Assembly: GCF_918797505.1 (NCBI RefSeq)
Contig: NC_092795.1
Span: 60,300,916-60,364,915 of the forward strand
Origin: Bemisia tabaci
Taxonomy: Eukaryota; Arthropoda; Insecta; Hemiptera; Aleyrodidae
Direction: 5' to 3'
Length of the DNA stretch: 64,000 nt
Shown: positions 11,441 to 23,460 of the stretch, in pieces
How positions within the stretch are numbered: the first letter of the stretch is position 1
How the letters are laid out: every line of letters begins with the position of its first letter
Notes under the pieces: generated by a model
Told to the model about the DNA's origin: nothing
Databases searched by the model: none
What the model saw: only the letters and a program-made list of their open reading frames with translations
Made by a program: the position numbers and the translations under genes

Positions 11441-12587
11441 CGTAGATTGTCAAAACGAAGATTTGGTCGATTTGACACAGGGAAAACTAACACCGAAAAA
11501 ATCAACCAATAACTAACGTTTTCTTCTCATTCTTTAATCAACCAATAACTTGTGTAGCACACTTCGTGTTATTTCCCTGATTGATACGAAATTTTGATTC
11601 ATTTTTCTTAGTGTGTATTATTGTGGTAGTACCGCAACTCAAGTTGAGTAGTGACTTAAATTTTTGGAGTGATAAAAAGTGTTTCGAAAACTTAATGTGA
11701 ATATTTTTGATCAGAAACCAGTACTTTGCTGAATAGAACAATTTGAGCTTTCACTGGAAGGCAATTTTTACAAATAGACCTTCATGTCGCAGAAGATTTT
11801 CAGAATTTTCACTCTTCATTTAATGTCAGCCTAAATTAGCCCCTCTATTCTAGCTCCGTGAGAAGCCGTGACCTACTTTGAAGAGAGACACCTCTGTTTG
11901 AAAGCGCTGTAACACATGGCAGGAGCAAATAGGACGAAGGGGAAAATATGTAAATGGTGAGATTTCCAGGCTGAAGGTGAAAGGCAAGAATGTTCGGGGA
12001 AGCTGGGGGAAAAGCTGAGTTTTTGAAAAATATATCAATCAAATTTGAATTAGGGTGGGAGTAATAATTTACTCCGGTTAAAGGGGCGTCAACGTGAATG
12101 CTGCGTCGTTGTTTCCAATGATGCCAATTTTAATCTTGTTTCAATGCTGCATAGATCAATCTTGATGTGCTTCAGAGGAAAAATAATAAAAAAGTAAGGG
12201 ATCAACTTTTTCAACTCCTTGCATTTTGCATCGAATAATTCATGTGTCAATTTGAGCCCTCCTTCCTTGACTTCTCATGGACTCGATTTGAGGCGTGAGC
12301 ACATTTGATTTTTGAGTGCCAGTCATGCAATTTAATACTTAATTTCACCTATTTTCTTTAAAGTTAAGCCTAAGGTTAAGTTAAAGTTCCACCTTTTGCC
12401 GCTTAAACCTAAAACTGAGTGAAGAACCATGCGGGTTCTTCCTTCGAAGTGTTGAATATTCCAAGATTCAAAACTTGCTTTGTTAAGTTTGAGAGGTTGA
12501 CTCAGCTTATTATATTTATTCATTTAACGCTCCTTATTGTTCTTGCCCATTGCCTTGCGCGAAGAATAATTTTATCGATTCGATACG
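11441..12587. other. no recognisable feature
   Basis: AT-rich DNA with a small hairpin GAAGAACC/GGGTTCTTC near 12420. No supported gene or element. Confidence 0.4.
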
Positions 12588-12860
12588 TAATTGAATTTGT
12601 GAGAACGAAAACACACCAACTCGGGAAAATGAAAATAATCAAGACACACACAAAACTGCACAGTAGGTGAAGAAGTTAGTTTAAGAAAAAGATTTTTGCT
12701 GCCGAAAGACAAGTGCTTATGGACACTTTAAAGGTCCAAGTTAAAACAGACGCGCTAACTTCAATGACCTTTATGTAAATTAACTGTCTTTCATGGAAAT
12801 TGAGCATTTTCGAGTCACCGAGTTGGTGTGTTTTCGTGCTCACTGGTTCAATTGAAGTTA
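12588..12860. mobile_element. foldback element I (candidate MITE)
   Basis: Left arm ACGAAAACACACCAACTCGG near 12604 is inverted at 12813..12845 (CCGAGTTGGTGTGTTTTCGT). Flanking AATTGAA and GAAAATG matches extend both arms. About 190 bp of AT-rich loop lies between. No second copy was seen in the window. Confidence 0.55.
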
Positions 12861-12983
12861 TCGAAAAGTGGTACAGTAAAAAGAATGCTCACAAAAATGC
12901 TTACGCATGTGAATTCGTCATCATTGTTCGGTGATTCTTGGAAGTACATATCGACTCTTACCTGTGGACACACAAAAAAACAA

Positions 12984-13050
12984 AGATTATTATTTTATTG
13001 AAAAACACAGAAATTTATTATTATTTTATTGAAAAACACAGAAATTTTGA
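12984..13050. repeat. 33-bp direct duplication
   Basis: Two adjacent near-identical copies of ATTATTTTATTGAAAAACAC plus AGAAATTT. Confidence 0.8.
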
Positions 13051-13971
13051 ACTGAGTGCTTCTCGCAGGGTGCCTATTGAAACACTCTGCCTAAAAACCA
13101 TTTCTTTTACAGTGCTTTTTCAGTACCTCCATTTGACGCAATTCGAAAACTGTCGAAAATTTGAAATTCTCGCTTGAATTGCGACTTAAATGACATAGCC
13201 ACACAATTTCGTCAGTGGCATAAAGAATAACTGACTGCACAATTGAGATCATGCAGGCAAATATCACTCCAGGGGATTGCATACTTTCCAGCCTTTATTA
13301 AAAAAAAACACCCGTGGTGTGAAGTGAAAAATTCCGGACCTTCTTGCGGAATTACCGCACTTTTTAGAACTTCCGGGCCCGCCCTTAAAAAATCAGTGCT
13401 ACTTCCGGACTAGTGCACACCCTGTTTCCTATTCTCATTTAAAGCTCATTGATTTTCACTCTTGGAGACTGACAGATAGCGGCTGGACTCATCGAGGATG
13501 GATCCAAACGAGCAATGCACTCTAGCCGAGGGCGTTGCTGCTTGCCGAGGAGGAGAGACGCCGGGAAACAAGGAAGGTGGGAGACGCGGCTGGCTATCAC
13601 ATTTTGATTGAAAATTGATCGTGTAACAGACAGATGCGGTGAGCCCCTTGAGCCGAGTTGGCGCAACAAGTAATCATCTGCCAGCCATGTTTCCAGTGCC
13701 ACTCACTCCACTGAGCAGCTCCTCATCTCCGACGACAGGTGAACTCTGACAGCCAATTTTCCACCCGTTCTCGCTCTCGTTCCTTGCCGACGCTCCCAAG
13801 TTCCTTGCCGATGCTGCCGGCTCGTCCGGCAATGCAAATCACCCTCTCATTGTCATAGAATTTAGTGAACTTCATTCTCCCGTCTTCGACAAATCGATGA
13901 ATCAATGTTGGATGGCCCTGCTGTCAACAGTTATTGCGTGCAAAGTGAAAAAAAGAAACCGGCATTTTGTG
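13051..13971. other. no recognisable feature
   Basis: Mixed composition, including short imperfect repeats (CGTTCCTTGCCGACGCT / AGTTCCTTGCCGATGCT at 13780..13820). No supported exon. Confidence 0.4.
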
Positions 13972-14503
13972 CTGGGTTGCCACAGGTTTTAGAAAATGGA
14001 ATTCCCTGACATTTCCCTGATTTCCCCAACGCATTTTGTTTGTATTTCTGACAATATTGAAGATACACCAGATGCGTAAAAATACATAATCAGAAGTAGT
14101 TTCCAAGCGTTTGCTTTTGTTTTGTTTTTAAGCGATTTGTTGCTCAAAACGTCAGACCCATTGTAGAAAGCTAGTAAATGTCTTAGCATGATTTTTCCCT
14201 GACACTTACTCGTTTTTCTTGAAATGTCTAGGTCTTCCCTGACATTCCCGCACTGGAAAAAGACACATTGGATCTAGAGTCCAGACTCTCAACAACATCG
14301 ACAAGAAAAAGTACTCTTGATTCAATCAGAATCTAGCTTAAATCAAGAACCAAGCCGTAATTTAAGCGGATTTCGTTTTGGTTCAAGCAAAAATCCGATT
14401 GAATCAAGAGTATTTTTTCTTGTCAATGTATTCAAGAGTCTGAACTCTAGATCCATTGTGTTTCTTTTTTCCAGTGCGGTATTTCCTGACTGTGGCAACC
14501 CTG
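13972..14503. mobile_element. TIR element J (GGGTTGCCACAG ends), split by MITE A
   Basis: The left end GGGTTGCCACAG and right end CTGTGGCAACCC are perfect inverted repeats. TTCCCTGACATTTCCC-type motifs lie just inside both ends. Without the nested 226-bp family-A MITE the element is about 300 bp. Similar CCCTGACATTTCCC sequence occurs at 27165 and 55945. CAGGGTTGCC-type ends are seen in some hAT elements, but I could not find a clean 8-bp target duplication. Confidence 0.6.
14251..14476. mobile_element. family-A foldback MITE, copy 4
   Basis: CACTGG...CCAGTG ends with CG directly repeated on both flanks (TTCCCG / CGGTAT), a 2-bp target duplication. Nested within element J. Slightly degenerate core (AAGCCGTAATTTAAG). 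Confidence 0.85.
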
Positions 14504-14546
14504 TTTGTGTTAATATGGGAAGTAGAAAACAACACGCACAAAAATA

Positions 14547-14831
14547 CAGTGAAGCACCGATTATCCGTGCTTCGGTTATCCGTTTTTTCGGTTATCCTCC
14601 ACCATTCAGACGCGTCTTTTCCAGACATGACCGGAAACCAGTGTCTTGGGCCAAAATTGAAAATATGAATGTTTTTTCGTAATTTATTTTTCAATTACAT
14701 GACTAAGTTCTACAAGTACCCTAGAAAGTTTGCCAAGGTTGTGCTTTTTGGTATCAAACAGTGCTTGAAACGACACTTTTTTCGGGTGGTCTCGATTATA
14801 TTCGCTATCCGGCGCGGGCCTCTGCCACACT
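14547..14831. mobile_element. pogo/Tigger-like TIR element (tentative)
   Basis: After TA comes CAGTGAAGCACCGATTATCC, then repeated CGGTTATCC. The inverted right side has CGATTATATTCGCTATCCGG and ends CACACTG. Pogo/Tigger elements typically have CAG-starting ends with GATTATCCG and a TA target. The match between the two ends is weak and the right TA is absent, so this is only suggestive. Confidence 0.35.
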
Positions 14832-16126
14832 GCAGTGGATAAACCCTTTGTTCACAGGGCTCCCGCACTTTCTTTGTTGTACTTACAGGAATTTTCTGTA
14901 GTTAGAACAGGACTCCGGTCGTGAGCACAGAGCACTCTGTCCTCATAACGGAAACCTCTGTACCTGTGGCAAAGAAAAGGCATCAGCCATATGAACAGAA
15001 CTATTTCTTTCATTGAGAAGAACTTAAGTATTTATATTTCTTGGGTGGATTTTTTTCGAGTCACAATGATCAAAACCTTGGGTTGAAAATTTGCGGCAAT
15101 CAGGCGCAAACTGCCAGGATGGATCCAAAATCGCATTAGTGATATTCCATCGCGCTAGCCACTCGTGAGTCGCAATCTCTGAGTGACATGCGTAGAAAGG
15201 TACCACTTCCAAAGAGAGAGTTGGCAACACTGAGCTTTGGTGAGACTATAAGGATTTAAAGACTTCAAACTCAACGGAGTACTTTTCATATTGATTCCCG
15301 CTCCTTCCTGCGATGTAGGACTAATTTCACGCCAACTTGAGGGAAACGTTAAACAATTTGGTTCTTATCATGGTTTCAACAGGAACCACGGTTGAAAAAG
15401 GAATCATTTTTTATTGACTCGGATGTTTCGAGGGATAATTGGACCAACGTATTGTTCAACAATTCAATACTCAAAATATAACATCTATATAAATAGAAAG
15501 TTATCGAAATTTACAAAAAAAATGCACCAAACGATGGACCGACTTTCATATATCACGCTGAGAATGATTCATGGCGGAAAATGTTGGGTATAAGAAAATT
15601 ATCTCCTCATGTTTTTGTTTCAAATTGTGAAACTATCATTAAAACACCGAGGAAAGATATATTCTGAGCCTATATTGATAGCAGGAGATTAAATGTTCTA
15701 ACAGTAATAGACGTAAAAATCATCCTAAGGAATTTCGCTTCCGCTAACTTGCTTCATTTAGATGTAACCATGGGAAAACAACAGTTACCATATAAATCAA
15801 TATACAAAACCAACTGTAAGTTGGAAGATCGATTAGTGGATTTTAATTTGTCTATTTATCTTTAGTTAGAGATCAATAAAACTTAAATAATTTTGTTTTG
15901 GAAAATAGAGTTATTTTCATTCATGATATGCTTACGAGATGCGAGGTTATACATCTTACTAATTTTAGTAGTTACGCACTTAATGTTAGATACGAGAAGC
16001 AGAACTTCGCGGATTGCGAACTACATTGAGATTATTGGAGCCCCCAGGTATTTGCTCTCTAATATATCGAAACAATTCGCCTCGAATCGATGAAAATGCG
16101 ATTTAAGCTCTTTAGCTTTTACAACT
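14832..16126. other. no recognisable feature
   Basis: AT-rich DNA. No exon, TIR or shared repeat was recognised. Confidence 0.4.
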
Positions 16127-16390
16127 GCACTTCGTCACGTTCCGGCCAAAGTATCTTAAGCGCCATGCAACGTTTCAAATTTCCGCCGTCATTTTATTCT
16201 TTTACAGAGAAATTGTTGGTATAATCTGTTTAAAAAGTTCACTGAATTGAATCGGCAGCACAAAGAAAATTCAGTGAAATTTTCGGACAGCCCCACTGAA
16301 ACATTCCTCCGTGAAAAATAAAATGGCTGCGGAGATTTTGAAACGTCGCATGGCGCTTGTGATACTTTGGCCGGAAGGTGACGACTTATA
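16127..16390. mobile_element. family-K MITE, copy 1
   Basis: Ends ACTTCGTCAC...CCGGCCAAAGTAT and GCGCCATGCAACGTTT are inverted at the right as CGTCGCATGGCGCTTGTGAT and TTTGGCCGGAAGGTGACGAC. The second copy is 34178..34438. About 262 bp, non-coding. Confidence 0.75.
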
Positions 16391-19039
16391 TCACGGACCC
16401 CGTGCAGATGAGAGGGACCCCCCTCCCAAATTTTAAACTTTATCTGGATTTTGACAAAGGATTTGACATCACCACTTGCGTGGGAACGAACATTTTCAAA
16501 CCGGCGTTATAGTTATAACTCAAAAGAGCTTCATCGAATTTAATTACGGAATCCCTCGTATTGTTCCAGATCCAGCAAGGAGGAAGAACAGATAGAAACA
16601 CCTGCTGCTAACTCATAAAGAAAACAGAATCAAGACCCTATAAACGAGAGTAATTTGTACGTGAGCCGGCGGGCCTTGCGCCGGAAAATGATTTATTCCT
16701 TCATTTGAAAACAGGCGCCGGGCCACGTTCGAGGGATTATTAAAATGTCTCCTTTGTTTTTGGCTTATTTCGACAAGAAAAGGGAGGGGCCATTCGTCCC
16801 TCTTCTGCCTCTTGTTCCAGCTCGAGAGTCTCAGGGATTTTTGAGAAGCTCCTCCAGAGTTCGGCCCCGCCGTCAAGTCCCTCTCTCCCTGTGGGCCAGG
16901 GAGGCCCATTTTACGCGAAAAATACCGTTTTTGAGAGTGTCCAGTATTGTATTGATGATGAGGAATTCGTTAAAGTGCCTCTCTAAGGGATGAGGATTCA
17001 TCAAAATTTCATCGAATAATCGCCCAGCAGCGATGTATAGGAGGGGGGAACTTGGGTACCTCTCACACTGCGCGTATAATGTATAGAAGCGCGTCCTGAA
17101 CTGCAACCGTGTAAGGCCTTATCACGGCTCAGCGGTTGCGCAGGATGAAACTTTGCTCACGAGGACTTCTTCTCCTAAGAAAGAGCTTTCATTTGATGTA
17201 TGCACTTTTTCCGTTGCGCACTTTTCACTGTCCAAAAAGCGTTTTAGAAAATGTGCCTAATACATCTTAAAAATTCCATCGAAAAAGCTTCCTGCAATTT
17301 TTTCTTTAAGTTTCCTTATAATTTTAAGGCCAGATACTTTTTCTTTAAATCCTCAACATTCATTTGCACCACAGTTTTGCTGCGGGAAACTGCGGGAAAC
17401 CCATTTTTTAAATTTTTTTAAAAAAAAGTCGACTCATCAAAAATAGGATTAAGTTCATGTTTCACATATATGACCTTAAATATCGTACAGTAAATACATT
17501 TTTCCGAGTGAATAGTAATAATATTATTAAATTGAGTTGCTACGCTTCTGAGGGTGCGCACTTTTTCCATGGTTGCCACATTTTTTCGTATTTTATAAGT
17601 GCAAAAAAGGTTCTTAGATGAGACGGCATTATAAATCTGTCCGTCATTCTGTCTTCCATATTTTTCTTCTTTTCCGCAAGTGAAATTCTTAATACTACCA
17701 TACGGGTATTATATGTGACGCAGCAGGACAAAATGCGCCTTTAAATGAAAACTGAAATTGTTTAGTATATCAGAAAACAGTTCGAGGGTAAAAAAAAACC
17801 CCACCCACACTACTTTAGTTTTCAATGATGATAATTCCTAATGTAATATTCTGAAGGGCATTGGGTCAATCTTTCAAGCCATGATTTGCGTTATTAATAA
17901 TGTAAGCGTTTAAGGTGGATCGTCCCTCAAGATACGCAATAGTGCAGACAAACTTTAACTGCTACTTACTTGGAAACCTTGTTTTTCTCCCTCGGGCTTT
18001 TAAATGCTGCAAAGTGGTGAAACTGAGGAATTTTTCAGTTATATGTTTGTTCCAACTAATGCAGAACTAACCCTTCTTTAAGGCAAATTTCCTCCTGCTG
18101 CTTCACTTATGACGTTAGGTTTCCTAAATGTAATTGTGTCCTTTCACATACCAGACGATCACAGCAACTCGCCTACGGTTTCGTGCTTCTCAAATGTATT
18201 GACGATTTCAGTCGCACTAGAAGCTGCTATTGTTGACTAGCTCAATCGATGGCAAGTCCGTGGATATTTGAATTCAGATCTGATTTAATATGAAACTTTT
18301 TTTTTTCTTTTTCCTTTTTTTAAATTATCATTTAAATTTCTGAATTTTGAGCTTAGCCGATAATTGGTAAATATTTGGGCGGAATTTATTAAAGTCCAAG
18401 AATGTTGCACCAAATGCTAGAGTGGTAAAAAGATACTGTTCAGCTGACCGTCATTTCCAATAAACGTTGTAAGCGAACGTTGTCCATTCTCATGCCTAGC
18501 GCCTCTAAAGAAAATTCATAGAATGCTTCTTGAATCCTCTAACATGATACTTGATAGCTTACAACAGCAAAACATAGAACCGTTAAACCATGCAGGGCAT
18601 TACTTTGCAAAATTATTCTTTTCATTTAAACATGGTAACCCACAAGAGCCAATAATACGCGGAGACAATGACAAAAAAAAAATAATTAACATATAAAGCG
18701 TTCCCCTGTGAACATTCTGGTCTTTTATTCTTCTAATTTTAACAATATTAGATCGTTTTTCAGACTCTTCTTGGTCACTTTCATGTTCTCAATTTTGTTT
18801 TTGAAAGTTTCTTCAGCGTTAAAATGGTTTCCAATCCCAGAGCGATTGCTCGGAAAAAGGAATCATCACTGGACTAGCTTAAATCCTCATAACATACTTT
18901 TCTTGTAATTTTTGAACGTATCCGATATCAAATTTGAGTTTAGCGACCCAAAAAACCCCCGGAAGCCAAAACTTAGTGATTTTCGTTCGGATTCAGCCGA
19001 GATATCAATTATTCTCGCGCAACCGGCACCTCTGGCCCA
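16391..19039. other. no recognisable feature
   Basis: Mostly AT-rich. A GC-richer patch lies at 16640..16920. No supported exon or repeat was recognised over this 2.6 kb. Confidence 0.4.
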
Positions 19040-19196
19040 CAGTCGGTGGCGAGGCGTGCTTTGCGATATATCGATTGATCTGCCATTAAAACGTATGGAC
19101 AAGGGTCGATAAACAACGAACACGTTAATAATCGATTCTTCGCCATAGCTTCAAATGCAGAAATATCGATAATCGATTATTCACGCCTCGCCACTC
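19040..19196 (+). mobile_element. hAT-type MITE (family hM), copy 1
   Basis: Begins CAGTCGGTGGCGAGGCGTGC and contains TTTGCGATATATCGATTGAT, CTGCCATTAAAACGTATGG, GAAATATCGATAATCGATTA, ending CACGCCTCGCCACT. It matches five other copies in the window, three of which have clear or near-perfect 8-bp target duplications. Flanks here (CTGGCCCA / CTCGGCCA) agree at 6 of 8 positions. Tandemly followed by spacer X and a second copy. Confidence 0.75.
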
Positions 19197-19274
19197 CTCG
19201 GCCACTCTACCGACCTCGATTGCATCTTACTCAATGATATTCTACATTTTATAAATTGAACGGGTATCACTCTC
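19197..19274. repeat. spacer X of a tandem duplication
   Basis: CTCGGCCACTCTACCGACCTCG and AATGATATTCTACATTTTAT followed by an ACGGGTAT motif match 21018..21097. Together with the preceding MITE this is one unit of a tandem duplication whose second unit holds a 1.57-kb insertion. Confidence 0.7.
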
Positions 19275-19412
19275 CAGTGACGTGGCGCGGCGTACTTTGC
19301 GATGTATCGATTGATCTGCCATGTAAACCGATGGACAAGGATCGATGAGCAGGGTGTTTACAACAAATACCTGAATAATCGATTCTTTTCCATGATTTTG
19401 AATGGGGAAATA

Positions 19413-20978
19413 GGTTATAGGACAATTCGTTAATGATTTTTTGTCCGCGCACCTGTTTTTTCCAGTAATTTACGTCCACGCGTTTTTTCGGCACGGGAGT
19501 TTTGGTCCACGTGCCAGTTGAGACCCAAAGTTAATTGGCCCACATGTAAATGCAAACGACAATTGCTCACGACGTTTTTGGATGAAAATGTAAAATGTCT
19601 TGGAAGAATGAGGGTTTGCTTGTTTTTTTGTTTTGTCTATTTGGTCCAACGGAGAATAATATATAGTTGAGCGTTTTGGTAAAAATGGGGGAGCGTCAAT
19701 TCCATGAGACAAAATTCACTAAAACTCTCTACACCTCTTTGGTGTAACAGGACTTAATTATCTTTCAAGATTTTCCCACCTTGTTATACCTGAACCGGAT
19801 AAACCTCTATATTTGCCTCAGCTGAAGGCTAGATTTTTCCAGTGTACAATAAGTATCTTGATTTATTTTGCGAGGAAAGATATGTACTTTTAAAGGATGC
19901 CTGTCATTCTTAATACTTTCAATGTCGTATAATAACAGTCCACAACAGAGGTGTTACACAACACCTCTGTTGTGAAATAGTTGCTTCAGGCGCCGCCGCA
20001 CGGCGGGCGAGCGGCCAGCGCGAAACGAGCATTGGCGCCTACAAACCTAAGTAGATACTTCAAGCATTGCGCAATGCGTGTAGTATCCACTTAGGTTTGT
20101 AGGCGTCAGTGAGCCTCTCGCGCTGGCAGCACGCCGCTCCGCCCTGTTAGGCTTTAATATTTATCCTTGCATGGTCAACGTTTTTTAACTCGTGATTTTG
20201 AAATGTTTGCACACTATGCATAGACTATTCTCATTTAAATTGATGGGAAAAAATGTGTATCAATTTATCAAAGGAGAATAATAATATAATGTGTGTTCTT
20301 TAAATATTGGTGGTTCCGTGTCAAATTTAACGATTTTCAAAGCACTTTAATTTTTCTTTTACATTTTGTGCTTTTATTGTACTGCAGCGAGGTGTACGCG
20401 CAACCAAACGCTCAAAATTTGACGTATTTTACTCTAAAAGATCGATGTACAAATGGGTTAAAACTAAAGATTGCGTGCTTCTTGGTTGTTTCCCCTCTTT
20501 TATTCATTTTTGCAGTTTCTGTCGGCACAACTGCGGCTTATTGAGATTAATGTCGCTTGGAAAAGGTTTTACAAATATTTGTCACGTTTTAAAAACATAA
20601 ATGTTTTCAAAATGAAGTAATAATTTCGTGAAGAAAAAATTAAAAAAATAAAAAAAAGTACTCATACACATACATGTATGAGGTATATTGTACATCGAAT
20701 ATTTTAAGGATAGAAATAAAACCAAATATTCATCAATGACAATTTAAAAAGATTATTCAAACGGAGAAAGTAATAACATTTCATTTAGAAAATGAGCAAC
20801 CATAACGACACCTCCTTCTCTCTCAATTTCTCATTTCCATATTGTCAATATAATTTTACATACCGACTAAAATATAACGCTTGGACCAAGTCACCGTTGC
20901 TTATTTTACGTGTGGGCATAAACTACTGGACAAAAAAGGTGCGCGGACAAAAAATCGTTGACAAAATGTCCTGGAACC
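19413..20978. mobile_element. 1.57-kb GGTT-ended TIR element nested in a hAT MITE
   Basis: Left end GGTTATAGGACAATTCG, then GATTTTTTGTCCGCGCACC, then TTTTTTCCAGTAATTTACG. The right end is its inverted counterpart (CGTGTGGGCATAAACTACTGG, GGTGCGCGGACAAAAAATCG, GTCCTGGAACC). TIRs are imperfect over about 66 bp. GGAAATA is directly repeated on both sides (19406..19412 and 20980..20986), and 8 bp match with one difference. No transposase ORF exists inside; the longest frames are about 80 codons. Superfamily undetermined: the 7-8 bp duplication would fit hAT- or MULE-like elements. Confidence 0.75.
20005..20144. repeat. 140-bp GC-rich cruciform inside the nested element
   Basis: Outer arms GGGCGAGCGGCCAGCGCG / CGCGCTGGCAGC...CGCTCCGCCC and inner arms GCGCCTACAAACCTAAGTAG / CCACTTAGGTTTGTAGGCG surround the perfect palindrome GCATTGCGCAATGC. 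The motifs GCAATGCGTG, AGTATCC and TGTAGGCG recur in the ~80-bp tandem units at 58379..58615, so the two are relatives. Confidence 0.75.
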
Positions 20979-21017
20979 AGGAAATATCGATAATCGATCA
21001 TTCACGCGTCGCCATTG

Positions 21018-21097
21018 CCTCTCTCCTTGGCCATTCTCCCGACCTCGCTTCCATCTAAATCAATGATATTCCATGTTTTATACATTAAACGGGTATT
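21018..21097. repeat. spacer X', second unit of the tandem duplication
   Basis: Matches 19197..19274 (TTGGCCATTCTCCCGACCTCG, AATGATATTCCATGTTTTAT, AAACGGGTAT). Confidence 0.7.
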
Positions 21098-21628
21098 CAT
21101 CTGGAAACCTTGATTTAAAAAAGAAGAAGGGAAACTTCCGTGGTTGAGTTTTACGGTTACTGAATGGAGAATCCGCAGGTATCTGGAATTTTTTTAAGAT
21201 AATGTTTAAGAAGCCAGTACTGAGTGAACTGAGCATGAGAGTATATCTTTGGTTCCTAAAATGAACAACAAGATTGACTAAATTTTTAGGAAAGTTATCC
21301 CCAAATGTTCCCAATTTTGCGAGCAGTTCCAGGTACGGTTTTTCTCCAGATACACACGGACACATTGAGCCCTCGATCCTTGAATGATTGGAATTCGCTG
21401 TACATCATGGAATCACACTCGCTCGAAATGAATAATCAATGCAAACTTCTCAGAGGTGCAGATGCATCGATGCGTTCTCGGCTCATCATTAATCATACCG
21501 ACCCTCAAAAACGTGTTCTTGAAAAGTTTACCAGAATCTGATATTGCTGAGGACGGTCAGATGAACCATTTCGAGCCACTTTAGATAGCTTAAAGAAGAC
21601 TCCTGATGCACAAGAGGCAACGGTGGAC
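21098..21628. other. no recognisable feature
   Basis: No exon, TIR or shared repeat was recognised. Confidence 0.4.
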
Positions 21629-21758
21629 ATATCGTTGCTCCTCTAACGTAAGGGAGTTTCTCGATTTTCACGTGATCCCTGTTCTCTATACAACCCTACG
21701 CTTCCTAGGAATCATGTTTAATTGAGGATACGCCCTTACGTCAGAGGAGCAGTGATAT
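21629..21758. mobile_element. family-L foldback MITE, copy 1
   Basis: ATATCGTTGCTCCTCTAACG is inverted at the right as CGTCAGAGGAGCAGTGATAT. Both ends carry (C)CCTTACG / CGTAAGGG. About 130 bp. Other copies are at 23808 and 32335. Confidence 0.8.
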
Positions 21759-21959
21759 GGCTCATATGATATGCGCTTTTGCGGATGAGAGGAAGAGGCA
21801 AGACGTAACTATGATCGACAGCCACGAAAGCAACGTCTTCCGAGAAGGTGGCATAAATCATTCAGAACTCCTGCTCACTTCCCACACTCCCGTCAAGGAA
21901 ACCCGAATTTCGAGACTTTATAATTTGCGCCACTGCAGCCGAGCTGAATACTGCCGCGC

Positions 21960-22198
21960 TAAGGAAGAACGCCGTATCATTCTTCAAATGCTGCCGAATT
22001 TCTTCTCATAAAATACGCATTTTCAGGGACATCGTTTGATATTTTCCTCCAATTTTTCAAAGAATTTTACTTCCAATCAGAAATAAATTATCTGCAAATT
22101 TAACGAGAAAATATTAAAGCCTCTCCTTAAAAATGAACGGTTTGTAGGAGGAAATTTAACAACTCTTGAGTGTTCATACAGCGTTTTTCCTGCCTTAG
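21960..22198 (+). mobile_element. family-B MITE, full length
   Basis: Starts TAAGGAAGAACGCCGTATC and ends TTCATACAGCGTTTTTCCTG/CCTTA. GC flanks both ends. Inner TIR parts TTCAAATGCTGCCGAATTTC / GGAAATTTAACAACTCTTGA pair. 239 bp. Confidence 0.75.
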
Positions 22199-23460
22199 CA
22201 TGGCGGAATACGCCAAACTGAGGGTGGAAAGTGTGGCGGTAACCGCAATTGCAAGTTCTCACGCCCTACCACTCAAATTATTATTTTCTCGCTCTCACTG
22301 TCATTTGAAAGTATAGGGCAGAAAGCTAACAGTATTAAAATTAAAAAGAAATCAAGTCACACCAAGATTGAACCAGTTTGAAAAAGAAAGGACGAAATTG
22401 TACTCTTTAATAAGACTGTATATGCTGGAGATAAAATTCAAACTTCGTTATACAAACTTCAATGACTTTCACATTAATTGTGTCCACACGAAACTTTTTC
22501 AAAAACACATCGCCTTAAAAATTTATCTCAATTTACTTGTGTGTACTTTCACTATTCATTTTAAAGAACCTCTTTCCTATTTCGTTTCCATGTGTTCAAC
22601 TACGTTTTTGGGTAATGAACGGTTGACCTAAGTTAGAATCTAGGGTCCATTTTCAACAACTATTTTGCCCTGAGCGGCCGAAGGGGGAGGGGGTGACTCG
22701 GTGCAATAATTATTATTCTGCGTGTTGTCTGCTCTGCCCGCTATGCCGCGTCGCTGCGCTGTTCTGCCCAGTAATGGCGTCTGCGACCCGCCTTGTTGCC
22801 AAATGCACAGGGCATCAATTTTGCACTGTTTATTGGGCAACCTTCAATTGAATCGGTCATTCTCAGAAAGACGCAAGCGCCATAAAATGAGAATTCGAGA
22901 AAAACAGTAAACTCCGTTTTAAAATACCCGTTCTGCTTGTCAGTCCTAAAAAATGGGAGCGATGAATTAATTAACCGCCTTTGTAGCCATCTTAATACTT
23001 AAAATGGGTTGATTAATACACTTAACAGTTTATAGGTACTCTTTTTCTCATGTATTCATTTGTCATGCTCAGGTCTTTTGGAGAATGGCTGATTCAATTT
23101 TAGTACGTAAACTGATGAAAGCTTGACGTTCGTACTGGAATTTTCCATTGAAAAAAGCATGGATCATCTTAAACTTGATTCAAGCGATGACACAATCGAT
23201 CTTCAGGGCACACCTATAAAAAGAAAATGACGAGCACTGAGCTGTCTTGCAATACACTAATGGCGGCTTTGGTGAAGAAAAAAAATGTATTCCTATCGCA
23301 ACGTTCAAAATTGTCTGACTATGAAATTTTTTTCGAGAAAAAATGACCATGATATTCCCTTGACATTTTTTGTGAATACTTTTAAATGGGCGGAGAGCGT
23401 CGAATCAAACGAAATAAATCTAGTGAGATCGAGAGAGGAAACTATACGCAAGACACTTTA
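22199..23460. other. no recognisable feature
   Basis: AT-rich except for a GC-rich patch at 22660..22830. No supported gene. Confidence 0.4.

Larger units (their letters stand above)
19275..21017 (+). mobile_element. hAT-type MITE copy 2, split by a nested element
   Basis: The left part 19275..19412 (CAGTGACGTGGCGCGGCG...GGGGAAATA) and the right part 20979..21017 (GGAAATATCGATAATCGATC...GCGTCGCCATTG) together make a complete family-hM element. They are interrupted by 19413..20978. Outer flanks TCACTCTC and CCTCTCTC agree at 6 of 8 bases, as expected for an eroded hAT duplication. Confidence 0.75.

Noticed and set aside
20293..20544. 83-codon hydrophobic plus-strand frame inside the nested GGTT element
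   Set aside because: No transposase or membrane-protein family recognised, and AT-rich DNA readily yields hydrophobic frames.
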